Source of the DNA: Christiangramia crocea
Lineage (GTDB): Bacteria; Bacteroidota; Bacteroidia; Flavobacteriales; Flavobacteriaceae
Length of the DNA: 64,000 bases
Assembly (NCBI RefSeq): GCF_022410465.1
Contig: NZ_JAJSON010000023.1
Coordinates: 62,001 to 126,000, forward strand
Direction: 5' to 3'
The position numbers and the translations under genes are program-made. Under the pieces are notes generated by a model. That model worked only from the letters and a program-made list of their open reading frames with translations, ran no database searches and was not told where the DNA came from. This document shows, piece by piece, positions 53,577-63,520 of the stretch (its first letter is position 1; every line of letters begins with the position of its first letter).

Positions 53577-56500
53577 TTATTTATGGTTTTTCTTTTCAAT
53601 CATATAATATACCAGCGGTACTACCAGTAGTGTAAGTACTGTAGAAGCAATGGTTCCTCCCATTAGCGAGATCGCCAGACCCTGAAAAATAGGATCAAAG
53701 AGGATCACAAAAGCTCCGATCACCACCGTACCTGCGGTAAGCAGGATAGGCGTGGTTCTTACAGCTCCGGCTTCGATCACGGCCTGCTTCAGCGGAATTC
53801 CTTCTTCCAGCCTCAGGTTCACGAAATCGATGAGGAGCACCGAGTTCCGGACCATAATACCCGCCAGGGCAATCATTCCGATAAAGGAAGTCGCAGTAAA
53901 GAAAGCTCCCATTATCCAGTGACCTAGCACGATACCCACAAGGGAAAGCGGAATGGCCACCATCATCACGATTGGTGCTTTAAAGTTCTGGAACCAGCCA
54001 ACGATCAGGATATAAATGATTATGATCACACCAAGGAATGCGATTCCCAGGTCTCTGAAAACCTCCAGGGTGATCTGCCATTCTCCATCCCATTTAACCG
54101 TAAAGTCATCCTCATACTGAGGTTGCTCCATATACAGCTCATTCATAGTATAACCTTCAGGAAGCTTAATATCCTTGAGCTTCTCTTCCATTCCCAGGAT
54201 GGCATAAACCGGACTCTCAAGTTCCCCGGCCATATCGGCCAGTACGTAAACCACTCGTTTCTGGTTCTTCCGGTAAATGTTCTTTTTCCGCACATCTTCC
54301 TTCACCTTCACAAGATCCCCAACAGAGACCATCTGTCCGTTTTGTGAATGGATCTGGATCTGGGAAATGTCGTTTACTGAAGACTTTTCATTTTCGTTCA
54401 GTGCCAGTACTATTCCCACAGGCTCGGCAGCATCTTCATCATAAAGCTGGGTTACAGCATTTTCTCCAAGAGCGGTATTAAGGGTGTAGACTATCTGTTT
54501 TGGAGCCATTCCATAAAGCATCGCCTTTTCCTTATCGATCTCGAACTCGTATTCAGGCTGATCGGCTTCCACCATCCAGTCCACATCTACCACATCTTCG
54601 GTATTGTTCAGAATATCCTGTACTTCAGAAGCCACTTCTATCTGCTTCTCGTAATCAGGCCCGTAAACTTCTGCCACGATAGTAGAAAGTACTGGTGGTC
54701 CCGGTGGTACTTCCACAAGCTTTACATTGGCGTTATATTTAGCAGCTATCTTCTGAACATCGGGACGCATTAATTTCACGATATCGTGACTCTGAGCACT
54801 TCTTTCACCTTTATCTGTAAGGTTCACCTGGATATCGGCCGTGTTACTGGATCCTCGCAGGTCATAATGCCTTACCAGTCCGTTAAAGGTAATAGGTGCC
54901 GAAGCTCCCACATAGGTCTGGTAATTCACCACTTCAGGCCTTTGAGACAGGTATTGCCCAATCTCTTTAGTGACCACAGCGGTCCTTTCCAGAGTAGTGC
55001 CTTCAGGCATATCTATAATTACCTGGAATTCGTTCTTATTATCAAAAGGCAGCATCTTTACTGCTACGGTATTGGTAAAGAACATTGAAACCGAAGCCAG
55101 AAGCAACAGGATAGTTGTCCCCAGGAAGATCCATCGTTTTTTAGGGTTCTCGATCAGAGGTTTTTCAAACTTCGAATATAACCTGTAAATAAAGGTGTTG
55201 TCTATGCTGTTGTCGTTCTCCTTTAATTCTTCCGAATCCTCCTTTTCAACTTTCTTGCCCTTTTCTCTAAGGAAAAGGTATCCAAGGTATGGTGTGATGG
55301 TAAGGGCCACGAATAAGGACAGGATCATCGCGATAGATGCTCCAATCGGCATCGGGCTCATATATGGTCCCATCAGTCCGCTTACAAATGCCATTGGCAA
55401 TACCGAAGCGATCACTGTAAATGTTGCCAGAATGGTCGGGTTCCCAACCTCATTAATGGCGTACAGTGCAGCCTGTTTAAATGGTAAACGCCGCAATTTG
55501 AAGTGCCTGTGCATATTCTCGGCAATAATAATGGAATCGTCCACCACGATACCGGTCACGAATACCAGGGCGAAAAGGGTAATTCTGTTCAGCGTATAAT
55601 CGAGCATATAGTAGCTCAACAAAGTCAGGGCGAAAGTAATAGGCACCGAAAGGAAGACTACAAGTCCGCCTCGCCAGCCCATTGCAAGCATTACCACGAT
55701 GGTTACCGCAATAATGGCTCCTATAAGGTGCATCAGTAATTCGGATACCTTATGGGAAGCGGTTTCCCCGTAGTTCCTTGTCACTTCTACGTGAACATCA
55801 TCAGGAATAAGGTTCTGTTTTAAGTGATCTACCTTTTCGATGATCACATCGGCAATCTGCATCGCATCGGCACCTTTTCTTTTGGCTACCGATAGTGTTA
55901 CCGCAGGATATTCTGAATTATATTCACCTGCCTTTTCATTAGCCTGGCCGTAGCCGAAGCTTACATATTCTTTTGGAAGTTCGGGCCCGTCAACAACTGT
56001 GGCTACCTGTTTAAGGTATACCGGCTGATTATCCTGAACTCCAATAATAAGGTTATTTACATCTTCTTTTGACTCCAGAAAACTTCCGGTAGTCACCAGG
56101 AATTCGGTGTCCTGATTATCGAATTTCCCCGATGACATCTGCTGATTATTGGCTTTGATCTTTTCGGCTATCCCAAGAAAATCAACACCACTGGATGCCA
56201 TTTTGGCCTTATCCAGCACCACGCGTAACTGACGGTTTCTCCCACCTTTAACTTTAGTGATCGAAACATCTTCCACTTTTTCTATCTCGTGGTCCAGCTC
56301 TTCAGCTATCTGTTTTAACTGATAATCATTATAATTCTCACTCCACAGGGTGAGTCCAAGCACCGGAACATCGTCTATAGCCCGGGTTTTGACCATAGGC
56401 TGCGTCACATTTCGCGGCAGCTTATCCATACTCTTCATCAATTCGTTGTAGAGTTTCACGTAGGAACGCTCAATGTCTTCTCCCACATAGAACTGAACGA

Positions 56501-56789
56501 TGATCATTCCCTGTTCTTTCATAGAAGTAGAATAGACATATTCCACTCCCTTAACATTAGATATTATCTTTTCCAATGGCTTGACCACCCGGGACTCGAC
56601 CTCGGTAGGAGAGGCGCCTGGATATCCTACAAAGATATCGGCCATAGGCACGTCTATCTGAGGTTCTTCTTCTCTTGGAATAAGAAAAGAACTGTAAACC
56701 CCAACCACCATAAAGACGATCATAAGCAGTACCGTAAGTTTCGAGTTGATAAAGCCTTTGGCTATTTTACCTGCTAATCCTTCTTTCAT
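53577..56789 (-). CDS. RND efflux permease
   Basis: 1070 residues with the twelve-helix RND plan: TM1 near the start (LTVLLMIVFMVVGVYSSFLI), then PREEEPQIDVPMADI, two large periplasmic loops, and TM4 with LFALVFVTGIVVDDSIIIAE. The paired Asp in TM4 is the proton relay of AcrB-like pumps, which favours organic substrates over the HME metal type. It works with the upstream membrane-fusion and TolC-like genes to span both membranes. The substrate is unknown. Confidence 0.93.
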   Translation of the reverse strand: MKEGLAGKIAKGFINSKLTVLLMIVFMVVGVYSSFLIPREEEPQIDVPMADIFVGYPGASPTEVESRVVKPLEKIISNVKGVEYVYSTSMKEQGMIIVQFYVGEDIERSYVKLYNELMKSMDKLPRNVTQPMVKTRAIDDVPVLGLTLWSENYNDYQLKQIAEELDHEIEKVEDVSITKVKGGRNRQLRVVLDKAKMASSGVDFLGIAEKIKANNQQMSSGKFDNQDTEFLVTTGSFLESKEDVNNLIIGVQDNQPVYLKQVATVVDGPELPKEYVSFGYGQANEKAGEYNSEYPAVTLSVAKRKGADAMQIADVIIEKVDHLKQNLIPDDVHVEVTRNYGETASHKVSELLMHLIGAIIAVTIVVMLAMGWRGGLVVFLSVPITFALTLLSYYMLDYTLNRITLFALVFVTGIVVDDSIIIAENMHRHFKLRRLPFKQAALYAINEVGNPTILATFTVIASVLPMAFVSGLMGPYMSPMPIGASIAMILSLFVALTITPYLGYLFLREKGKKVEKEDSEELKENDNSIDNTFIYRLYSKFEKPLIENPKKRWIFLGTTILLLLASVSMFFTNTVAVKMLPFDNKNEFQVIIDMPEGTTLERTAVVTKEIGQYLSQRPEVVNYQTYVGASAPITFNGLVRHYDLRGSSNTADIQVNLTDKGERSAQSHDIVKLMRPDVQKIAAKYNANVKLVEVPPGPPVLSTIVAEVYGPDYEKQIEVASEVQDILNNTEDVVDVDWMVEADQPEYEFEIDKEKAMLYGMAPKQIVYTLNTALGENAVTQLYDEDAAEPVGIVLALNENEKSSVNDISQIQIHSQNGQMVSVGDLVKVKEDVRKKNIYRKNQKRVVYVLADMAGELESPVYAILGMEEKLKDIKLPEGYTMNELYMEQPQYEDDFTVKWDGEWQITLEVFRDLGIAFLGVIIIIYILIVGWFQNFKAPIVMMVAIPLSLVGIVLGHWIMGAFFTATSFIGMIALAGIMVRNSVLLIDFVNLRLEEGIPLKQAVIEAGAVRTTPILLTAGTVVIGAFVILFDPIFQGLAISLMGGTIASTVLTLLVVPLVYYMIEKKNHK

Positions 56790-56827
56790 TGTATAGCTTT
56801 TAAATTCTTATAATTTTTTGAGTCAGC

Positions 56828-57901
56828 TTATTGTTTGCTCACCGGAGCACCGTTGTATAGTTTTCCTTCAGCATCTACAATGTACTCCTCATCAGCCTTA
56901 AGTCCGGAAAGCACTTCTACCTGGTCGCCATAGGTTTTTCCTAATCTTATCCATCTTAGAAGAGCCATGTTTTGTGAACTTATGGTGTATATGCCTGTAA
57001 GGTCACCACGGTGTACGACAGCTGAGGAAGGAATAAGTACTCTTGCACTTGCTGTTTTTTGCTCCACCGGAATCTCGACACTCACATACATTCCCGACCT
57101 GATCTCATCTCCTGTTTCTTCAAGACTTATCTTTACGGGATACTGGCTTCCGGTATTCTTGGCTGAAGCACTTACCTCTGAAATAACCCCTTTAAGGGTT
57201 TTATCCAGTGTTTTCACATTAACATCTACTTCAGTCCCTTCTTTAATTGAAGAAACATCAGATTCCGGAACGGTGGCTCTTACTTCAAAAGCTCCGGGCG
57301 CTTCCATTGCAACCAATGGCATTCCCGGATTGGCCATATCGCCTTCTTCTACAAATTTGTTGGTGATCACTCCGCTAAAAGGAGCCCGAATGTTTACATA
57401 GGCAAATTGTGCCTGGATCTCATTTTTCATCTGGCGGGCCGCTTCAAGCCTGGCTTTTGCCATCTCATAGTTTGCCGTTATATCGTCCAGTTCCTTTTGG
57501 GAAGCACTGTTCTCTTCAAACAGGTTCTTAAACCTGTTATAATCTTTTTCGGCATTATTATAAGCCGCCTGTGCTTCGGTGATCTTGGCGTTTACCTGGG
57601 CAATTTTTGCCTGCAGGTCTGAGTTATTAATAGATACAAGTAACTCGCCTTTCTTTACTTTATCTCCTATCTGCACATTGATGCGATCTACATAACCCAT
57701 CATCCGGGTGCTTAATTTCGCATTATTCACAGCTTCTATCTTACCGTTAAGGCTAAGGGTGGATCCCTTTTCTGAAGCAGGTGAATTCACCTTTACCGCC
57801 AGGGCCGGTTTCTTTTCCTGTGAAGGCTTCTTATCGTCCCCACAGCTGATAAATAGACTTGCCGCTCCGGCAATTAAAAGAGTATATAATTTCAGTTTCA
57901 T
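56828..57901 (-). CDS. RND periplasmic adaptor (membrane fusion protein)
   Basis: 357 residues, lipoprotein signal ending LFISCGDDKK. The lipoyl/hairpin/lipoyl plan is clear: GYVDRINVQIGDKVKKGELL, a long coiled coil (AKITEAQAAYNNAEKDYNRF onward), then FVEEGDMANPGMPLVAME. The C-terminal beta-barrel follows, with VLIPSSAVVHRGDLTGIY. It bridges the permease and the outer-membrane channel. It is 3 bp downstream of the TolC-like gene. Confidence 0.93.
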   Translation of the reverse strand: MKLKLYTLLIAGAASLFISCGDDKKPSQEKKPALAVKVNSPASEKGSTLSLNGKIEAVNNAKLSTRMMGYVDRINVQIGDKVKKGELLVSINNSDLQAKIAQVNAKITEAQAAYNNAEKDYNRFKNLFEENSASQKELDDITANYEMAKARLEAARQMKNEIQAQFAYVNIRAPFSGVITNKFVEEGDMANPGMPLVAMEAPGAFEVRATVPESDVSSIKEGTEVDVNVKTLDKTLKGVISEVSASAKNTGSQYPVKISLEETGDEIRSGMYVSVEIPVEQKTASARVLIPSSAVVHRGDLTGIYTISSQNMALLRWIRLGKTYGDQVEVLSGLKADEEYIVDAEGKLYNGAPVSKQ

Positions 57902-57904
57902 CGC

Positions 57905-59218
57905 TTATTTTTTGGTTAAAAATTCTAAATATGCCTTGGCATAATTGTATTCGTAAATCGTTTGATAGTATTCGAGTTCCTTTTCAAGGTATTTTGCTTC
58001 TGCTGAGAGTAGGTCTGAAGTTTTTTCGAGCCCTTCCTCATAACGGTTAGTCCTGATTCTTAGGGATTCTTCAGACTGTTGCATTGCAAGTTCGCTGAGG
58101 TTCAGCTTGTTTTCTGCATCCTTAAGAGCTCTTCTGGCTTTATTAAGTTCCATAGTGCTTTTTGACACATATTGCTCATATTCGAGCTTTGCCTGTTCGT
58201 ATTCAGCCCTGCTTTTCTGCGTTTTCCCAATTCGCTTGGAACCTTGAAAAACATCCCAGCTTAATGAAACACCAGCGATATATCCACTGGCATCCCCCTG
58301 GAAAATATCTTCATCATAAAGCTCGTAGCTGCCAAAGGCATTTAATCTTGGTAAAAAGCTCATCTTATCGGCTTTATACATATCCTTTCTTGCTTCCGTA
58401 GCCAGTTCCATAGCCTTGATATCTGAACGCTCTTCGGAAATACCGGCATTTTCAGTCTCTACGAGAGAGTTTATCTGCAGGGAATCTGTAGGCTTCAGGA
58501 TTCCTTCCTGTGACTGTCCCATTAAGAACTCCAGGTAGTCTGAAGCATTTTCAAGGTTACTTTTTGCATAATGCAAACTGTTATTGATCTCAGACACCCT
58601 AACTTCCACAGAGAGGATATCGGCTTTTTGGAGATAGCCCTGCTTATATCTGTCACTGGCCATTTTCTGATTGGATAGCGCGGCTTCACGGGCCTTCTCC
58701 AAAACATTCACTGCTTTATAGGCCAGCTGAAGCTCCATATAGGCTTTTTCCACCTCCAGCTTCATATAATCCCCTGTACGTTCTCCTTTCAGGCGGGTAG
58801 CCTCCATTTTAGAATCGGCGGCCTTTCTTTTAAAGATACCGTCAAGATTCACCAAAGGTTGCTCTACCTCGATTTTTGTAGCAAAATTATTGATGCGATC
58901 CGGGTCATTAAGAAGCGCCGGATCAAAATCGCTTTGGTTGATCCTTTCCTGGTTCAGTTTAGAACCAAAGGCCATAAGTGGATTATTAGTGGTCATCCCC
59001 GTATGGGAAACACTAATATTAGGCAGAAAGACCGCATTGGTCTGCCTGTAATCTGCCCGGGCCTGCAGGAATTCCTGCTCCGAGATCTTTAATTTCCTAT
59101 TGTTTTCCATCACTCTGTTCAACACTGTATCTTTACTAACCGGTTGTACCTGCTGGGCTCTGATAGGGAGACCTGCAAGAAAGAGGAGTAGAATTGCAGA
59201 GAGTTTTATTTTCTTCAT
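57905..59218 (-). CDS. TolC-family outer membrane channel protein
   Basis: 437 residues with signal peptide MKKIKLSAILLLFLAGLPIRAQ. Two repeats of the TolC alpha/beta pattern: VLEKAREAALSNQKMASDRY and ALKDAENKLNLSELAMQQSE, with the periplasmic helical barrel and FLPNISVSHTGMTT near a strand. It is the first gene of the efflux operon (TolC, adaptor, permease, PII-like, DUF2892). Confidence 0.92.
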   Translation of the reverse strand: MKKIKLSAILLLFLAGLPIRAQQVQPVSKDTVLNRVMENNRKLKISEQEFLQARADYRQTNAVFLPNISVSHTGMTTNNPLMAFGSKLNQERINQSDFDPALLNDPDRINNFATKIEVEQPLVNLDGIFKRKAADSKMEATRLKGERTGDYMKLEVEKAYMELQLAYKAVNVLEKAREAALSNQKMASDRYKQGYLQKADILSVEVRVSEINNSLHYAKSNLENASDYLEFLMGQSQEGILKPTDSLQINSLVETENAGISEERSDIKAMELATEARKDMYKADKMSFLPRLNAFGSYELYDEDIFQGDASGYIAGVSLSWDVFQGSKRIGKTQKSRAEYEQAKLEYEQYVSKSTMELNKARRALKDAENKLNLSELAMQQSEESLRIRTNRYEEGLEKTSDLLSAEAKYLEKELEYYQTIYEYNYAKAYLEFLTKK

Positions 59219-59237
59219 TATTTATGATTTTCTGTTG

Positions 59238-59281
59238 CAAAAATAGGCCAGAGGTGCAGGCATTTCTGCAACCTTTGTTAC
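59238..59281 (-). promoter_or_regulatory. CRP/FNR-like box and promoter of the efflux operon
   Basis: Dyad GCAACCTTTGTTAC at 59268-59281 (centre 59274.5) and, on the minus strand, TATTTTTG at 59245-59238. Centre to last G is 36.5 nt. Predicted start about 59233, 15 nt before the TolC-like ATG. Confidence 0.6.
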
Positions 59282-59403
59282 CCAAGCATATTTCAAACTA
59301 TCTGGTTTCAGTAGGAAAGAAAGTTCATATTAAATAAATAGAGAGGAAGAGTGAGGCTGCGCAAATCTTTTGACCTTAAAAAGAGATCACATTAAATCGG
59401 AAC

Positions 59404-59447
59404 GTAACAAAAGTTACATTCAGGAGATAAGTAAAATATTACATTTG
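59404..59447 (+). promoter_or_regulatory. CRP/FNR-like box and promoter of the DoxX-DsbD unit
   Basis: Dyad GTAACAAAAGTTAC at 59404-59417 (centre 59410.5) and TACATTTG at 59440-59447. Centre to last G is 36.5 nt. The predicted start (about 59452) falls right at the GTG of the first gene. Confidence 0.65.
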
Positions 59448-59452
59448 CTTTT

Positions 59453-59812
59453 GTGAGTACAAAAACCTTTATTTCTATACTATTAATTCCCCTTTTTCTT
59501 GGGAAACTATTGATCGTAGATGCAAGTTTGCTCAATATTCTGGCTGAAGATGAAATTTCCTTTGTTAAACCATATTGCCAGAAGAAACAATCAAATTCAG
59601 ATATTAAGAAAACATATGAATTCAAGCAGAATTTAGATGCGAAGAATAATATTACTGAAGTAAGTAGTTTTTGTACTCCTCAGTTCAATTTTAATGTCTT
59701 CTCATGGAATTTCAATATTTCTGAAGTTATCAACATAGAAGACATACTATTCTCTTCAAGATTAAGCTATCTCTATCTGGATAGCCACTCCCCTCCACCC
59801 AAATTTGTGTAA
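59453..59812 (+). CDS. Small exported hypothetical protein, SPPP tail
   Basis: 119 residues from a GTG start; no in-frame ATG exists. A hydrophobic N-terminus (FISILLIPLFLGKLLIV) suggests export or anchoring. The middle has single Cys residues in VKPYCQKKQ and SSFCTPQFNF, and the C-terminus is LYLDSHSPPPKFV; similar proline-rich tails occur in short Bacteroidetes proteins near transporters. It heads a plus-strand unit with doxX, dsrE-like, tlpA-like and dsbD genes. The function is unknown. Confidence 0.65.
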   Translation: MSTKTFISILLIPLFLGKLLIVDASLLNILAEDEISFVKPYCQKKQSNSDIKKTYEFKQNLDAKNNITEVSSFCTPQFNFNVFSWNFNISEVINIEDILFSSRLSYLYLDSHSPPPKFV

Positions 59813-59890
59813 TTGAGATTTTAGCATTTTCTGCACTGATATCTTACATCGGTCCAGACCAGATTATCAATTACAATAACACCTATAATA

Positions 59891-60295
59891 ATGACGAACA
59901 AAATTCATATTAGTCGTCGTTCCATACAGTTATTACGAATTTTGGTTAGTGGAATTTTCCTGGTGGCAGGAGCAAATCATTTGCTGAATACCACGAAAAC
60001 AGTCCGCCGACTTGAACAGGCCAGTTTTAAAGGAATCGCCTATTTTTTTGGTGATCCGGAATGGCTTGTCATCCTCTCCGGAATCGTAATGCTGGCAGCA
60101 GGTTTTTTATTCCTGATAGGATATAAAACCAGATGGGCGGCCATCATATTATTACTTGTATTAATCCCAATAACCCTATCGGTACAGGTAGGGCAGATAA
60201 ACACTCTTGGACCACTTTTTAAAAATATAGCAATTCTGGGTGGTCTGTTGTTTTTTATCATAAATGACACCGATAAACTTTTTAAACTTAAATAA
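59891..60295 (+). CDS. DoxX family membrane protein
   Basis: 134 residues, four helices: LRILVSGIFLVAGANHLL, WLVILSGIVMLAAGFLFLIG, WAAIILLLVLIPITLSVQV and KNIAILGGLLFFII. DoxX/DoxD relatives are linked to thiosulfate:quinone oxidoreduction and to thiol or redox homeostasis. The DsrE-like gene starts 1 bp after its stop. Confidence 0.85.
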   Translation: MTNKIHISRRSIQLLRILVSGIFLVAGANHLLNTTKTVRRLEQASFKGIAYFFGDPEWLVILSGIVMLAAGFLFLIGYKTRWAAIILLLVLIPITLSVQVGQINTLGPLFKNIAILGGLLFFIINDTDKLFKLK

Positions 60296-60296
60296 A

Positions 60297-60713
60297 ATGA
60301 AAACAATTCTTTATAGCAGTATTTTGCTGATGCTAACATTATTTACCGGAAATCAGGCACAGGCACAACATAACTCCAAACATAATTATGTGGTGCTTAC
60401 CAAAAAAGTTCCGCAACTGCAGCCAATTTTAATAACGGCTGAAAGACTGAAAGAAGAAGATGGCGCCCATTTTGGCGAATTTGAGATCATCATCTGTGGA
60501 AAAGAGATAGGTGATATAACCGATTCTTCAAAAATGGGAAAGTTCATTACCAAAGCTGAAAAGTTAGGAGTGAAACTCGTAGCCTGCGGATTTTCTCTGA
60601 ATAAATTCAAGGTAGACAAAGAGGCGGTTCCAAAGGAAATGAAAGTAGTTGAAAATGGTATTCTTTACAATTTTCAGCTTCAGAAAAAAGGATATCTGAG
60701 TCTCAGTCTTTAA
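60297..60713 (+). CDS. DsrE-like exported protein
   Basis: 138 residues from ATG 60297, which gives a signal peptide (MKTILYSSILLMLTLFTGNQ, cleaved near AQAQ); the longer frame overlaps doxX. The DsrE/F-like fold is suggested by HFGEFEIIICGKEIGDI and LGVKLVACGFSLNKFKV, with a Cys in the position used for sulfur transfer in DsrE-type proteins. Export is unusual for the family but seen in Bacteroidetes. Likely a periplasmic sulfane-sulfur carrier (inference). Confidence 0.8.
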   Translation: MKTILYSSILLMLTLFTGNQAQAQHNSKHNYVVLTKKVPQLQPILITAERLKEEDGAHFGEFEIIICGKEIGDITDSSKMGKFITKAEKLGVKLVACGFSLNKFKVDKEAVPKEMKVVENGILYNFQLQKKGYLSLSL

Positions 60714-60756
60714 TAAAACCCCAGAAAAAACCATTCTCAATAAAAGGAGATAAATC

Positions 60757-61389
60757 ATGAATAATAAAAAAAAGAATATGAAGCAAACCTGGATCCAGTA
60801 TTCCATATTTGGTGCGATAGCCCTGGTGTTATATGCTACTGGCCTACACACCGAGGTGATAGGATTTGCACAAAGAGGTTTACTTGAAACCGGCTTAATG
60901 AATCCTGATGTAGAGGAAAAAACAGCTATAGCACATGTAAATAATGCTGAACCTGAATCTCTGAAAGGCATCAATAGTAATCCAGAAGCCAGCTTCGATT
61001 TACAACTTCGGGATGAAGAAGGTAATATCGTTGCCTTAACTGACTTCAAAGGCAAAGTGATCTTTATGAATTTTTGGGCGACCTGGTGCCCGCCATGTGT
61101 GGCAGAGATGCCAGCCATAGATAGGTTACACCAGGAAATGGGAGATGAAGTAGCATTTGTAATGCTTTCTATGGATCAGAATTTCGAAAAAGCGGTCTCC
61201 TTTAAAGAAAGGAAAGATTACGGGTTACCAATTTATGAACTGGCGAGCCAGCTACCAGCCATGTATCGTTCTACGGCCCTCCCTACTACCTATGTGATTG
61301 ATGCCGATGGTAAGCTTGCCCTTACACATAAAGGAATGGCCGATTATGATACCGATGAGTTCAAAAAATTCCTGAAGAGCTTAAAATAA
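60757..61389 (+). CDS. TlpA-like thioredoxin-fold protein
   Basis: 210 residues. An N-terminal anchor helix (WIQYSIFGAIALVLYATG) is followed by an AhpC/TSA-thioredoxin domain with MNFWATWCPPCVAEMPA (Cys111 and Cys114), FVMLSMDQNFEKA and the cis-Pro region ALPTTYVIDADG. It is a periplasmic disulfide reductant, probably kept reduced by the DsbD encoded next. A strong Shine-Dalgarno-like AAAGGAGA lies 6 bp before the ATG, which is uncommon in this phylum. Confidence 0.92.
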   Translation: MNNKKKNMKQTWIQYSIFGAIALVLYATGLHTEVIGFAQRGLLETGLMNPDVEEKTAIAHVNNAEPESLKGINSNPEASFDLQLRDEEGNIVALTDFKGKVIFMNFWATWCPPCVAEMPAIDRLHQEMGDEVAFVMLSMDQNFEKAVSFKERKDYGLPIYELASQLPAMYRSTALPTTYVIDADGKLALTHKGMADYDTDEFKKFLKSLK

Positions 61390-61418
61390 ATGCTTTTCAA
61401 TTCTAATTAACAGGCTGT

Positions 61419-63455
61419 ATGAAGAGATTAAAATTAGTAATGGCTTTTGTAATGCTGGCTTTAGGTATATCTGCCTACGGCCAGGTTACGGAGGCCCCGG
61501 AGTGGAAAGCCGAAATAAGGGATAAATCATTTGATGCAGGTGATACGATCACGGTAAAATTCACCGCAAAAATCCCGGACAAATGGTATTTGTATTCCAG
61601 CGATTTCAATCCAGACCTGGGACCTACGGTAACAGAATTTCAATTTGATGAAAATCCGGAATTTAAAGTCATTGATTCAGTAGTTCCTGTTGGTGCAAAA
61701 CGAAAATATGATGAAATATTTGAAGGGGAATACACCTATTTTACTAAAGAAGCTGTTTTCAAACAAAAAATTGAGATCCAGGGCAAAGATCCGGTTATAA
61801 ATGCTGTGGTCTCTTACCAGATCTGCTCTGATGAAAATGGCCAGTGTATCCCTTTTACCAGTGAGATACCGGTTACAGGTATTAAGCAAAACTCTACTGG
61901 AGAGAAAAATGAGGAACTAGAAGTGCGCGAGATGCAGGCTTTTCAGAATAATTTTAGATCTGGCAATGAACAAAAAGAGGGTGTCTCGTTCCTGATATCA
62001 TTTTTCCTAGTGTCTTTCGGGGCAGGACTGGCGGCAATATTAACGCCATGTGTTTTTCCAATGATCCCCATGACCGTTTCCTATTTTACCAAATCCGGCA
62101 GCAATAGGAAAAAAGGAATTTTCCAGGCCCTGCTCTATGGTATTTCTATCATAGTCATTTATACGATGGTCGGTACTTTGTTTTCTGTACTGTTTGGGGC
62201 GGCATTCGCCAATTTCCTTAGTACACACTGGATCCCGAATCTGTTATTCTTTGCTGTATTCGTTCTGTTTGCCTTATCGTTTTTCGGGCTCTTTGAAATA
62301 CGCTTACCAAACAGCCTGATAAATAAAATGGATAAACAGTCAAATAAAGGAGGGCTAATAGGTATTTTCTTTATGGCATTCACCCTGGTGCTGGTAGGCT
62401 TCAGTTGTACAGGACCTATCGTGGGAACAATCCTGCTTCAGGCTGCCGGCGGCGAAATGCTCAAGCCCCTGGTGGGAATGCTTGGCTTTTCTTTAGCCTT
62501 CGCCCTACCCTTTACCCTGTTCGCAATATTTCCGAACTGGCTAAGGTCTTTACCTAAAAGTGGCGGCTGGCTGAACACGGTCAAGGTTACTTTGGGCTTC
62601 CTGGAGCTGGCTTTGGCACTTAAATTCCTGAGCATAGTAGATCAGGTCTATCACTGGGACTTCCTGAGCCGTGATCTGTTCCTGATCTTATGGATCGTCA
62701 TCTTCTCTTTTCTTGGATTGTATTTGCTTGGAAAGATCACTTTTCCGCATGAAGAAAAAAGAAGCTCAATTTCTATAGGGAGAATGATCTCTGCCTTACT
62801 GGTCTTCAGTTTTGTGATCTACCTAATTCCCGGTCTCCTTGGTGCACCATTGAAAGGATTGGCCGGCTATTTACCTCCTATGAGTTCACAGGAATTCAAT
62901 ATTTCAAAATTAACTGCTAGTAGCAGCATTTCACGTAATGAGAAAGAAAATATTGCTGAATGTGGAGTTCCTAAATATGATAATCTGCTGGAAATACCGC
63001 ATGGAATACATGGTTATTTGGACTACGAGCAGGCATTAAAATGTGCAAAGAAAAAGAATAAACCTCTATTTATAGATTTCACAGGCCATGGTTGTGTGAA
63101 CTGCCGGGAAATGGAAGCCAGAGTCTGGTCAGACCCAAAGGTATTGAAAAGGTTAAAGGAAGATTATGTAGTAGTAGCCTTGTATGTTGATGAAAAAAAA
63201 GAATTACCTGAAAGTGAATGGTATGTAAGTCCCAACGACAACTGGATCAAAAAAACGATCGGTGCACAGAATCTGGATTTTATGATCCAGAAGCTCAATG
63301 CCAATGCTCAGCCTTACTATACCCTGGTAGATAACGACGGATCTTTACTGAGTGCTCCAAAAGCTTATGACCTGAATGTAGACCGGTTCGTGGATTTTCT
63401 TGATAACGGACTGAAAAGGTATAAAAGCCAAAATGACCAGGGAATAAGTTTATAA
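61419..63455 (+). CDS. dsbD: Thiol:disulfide interchange protein DsbD
   Basis: 678 residues, three-domain DsbD. A signal peptide and the alpha domain (DKWYLYSSDFNPD, VSYQICSDENGQCIPF with Cys pair) are followed by an eight-helix beta domain with Cys211 in AAILTPCVFPMIPMT and Cys330 in VGFSCTGPIVGT. The C-terminal thioredoxin domain has Cys559 and Cys562 in TGHGCVNCREMEARVW. It moves electrons from cytoplasmic thioredoxin to periplasmic partners such as the TlpA-like protein 30 bp upstream. Confidence 0.96.
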   Translation: MKRLKLVMAFVMLALGISAYGQVTEAPEWKAEIRDKSFDAGDTITVKFTAKIPDKWYLYSSDFNPDLGPTVTEFQFDENPEFKVIDSVVPVGAKRKYDEIFEGEYTYFTKEAVFKQKIEIQGKDPVINAVVSYQICSDENGQCIPFTSEIPVTGIKQNSTGEKNEELEVREMQAFQNNFRSGNEQKEGVSFLISFFLVSFGAGLAAILTPCVFPMIPMTVSYFTKSGSNRKKGIFQALLYGISIIVIYTMVGTLFSVLFGAAFANFLSTHWIPNLLFFAVFVLFALSFFGLFEIRLPNSLINKMDKQSNKGGLIGIFFMAFTLVLVGFSCTGPIVGTILLQAAGGEMLKPLVGMLGFSLAFALPFTLFAIFPNWLRSLPKSGGWLNTVKVTLGFLELALALKFLSIVDQVYHWDFLSRDLFLILWIVIFSFLGLYLLGKITFPHEEKRSSISIGRMISALLVFSFVIYLIPGLLGAPLKGLAGYLPPMSSQEFNISKLTASSSISRNEKENIAECGVPKYDNLLEIPHGIHGYLDYEQALKCAKKKNKPLFIDFTGHGCVNCREMEARVWSDPKVLKRLKEDYVVVALYVDEKKELPESEWYVSPNDNWIKKTIGAQNLDFMIQKLNANAQPYYTLVDNDGSLLSAPKAYDLNVDRFVDFLDNGLKRYKSQNDQGISL

Positions 63456-63481
63456 GCGAATATTTTAATATACCTGAAAAG

Positions 63482-63520
63482 AAAAAGCCTGTTGGATATC
63501 CCAACAGGCTTTTCTTTATA
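63482..63520 (+). terminator. Terminator after dsbD
   Basis: AAAGCCTGTTGG (63484-63495) and CCAACAGGCTTT (63501-63512) form a perfect 12-bp stem with a 5-nt loop and a T-rich tail. Confidence 0.85.
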
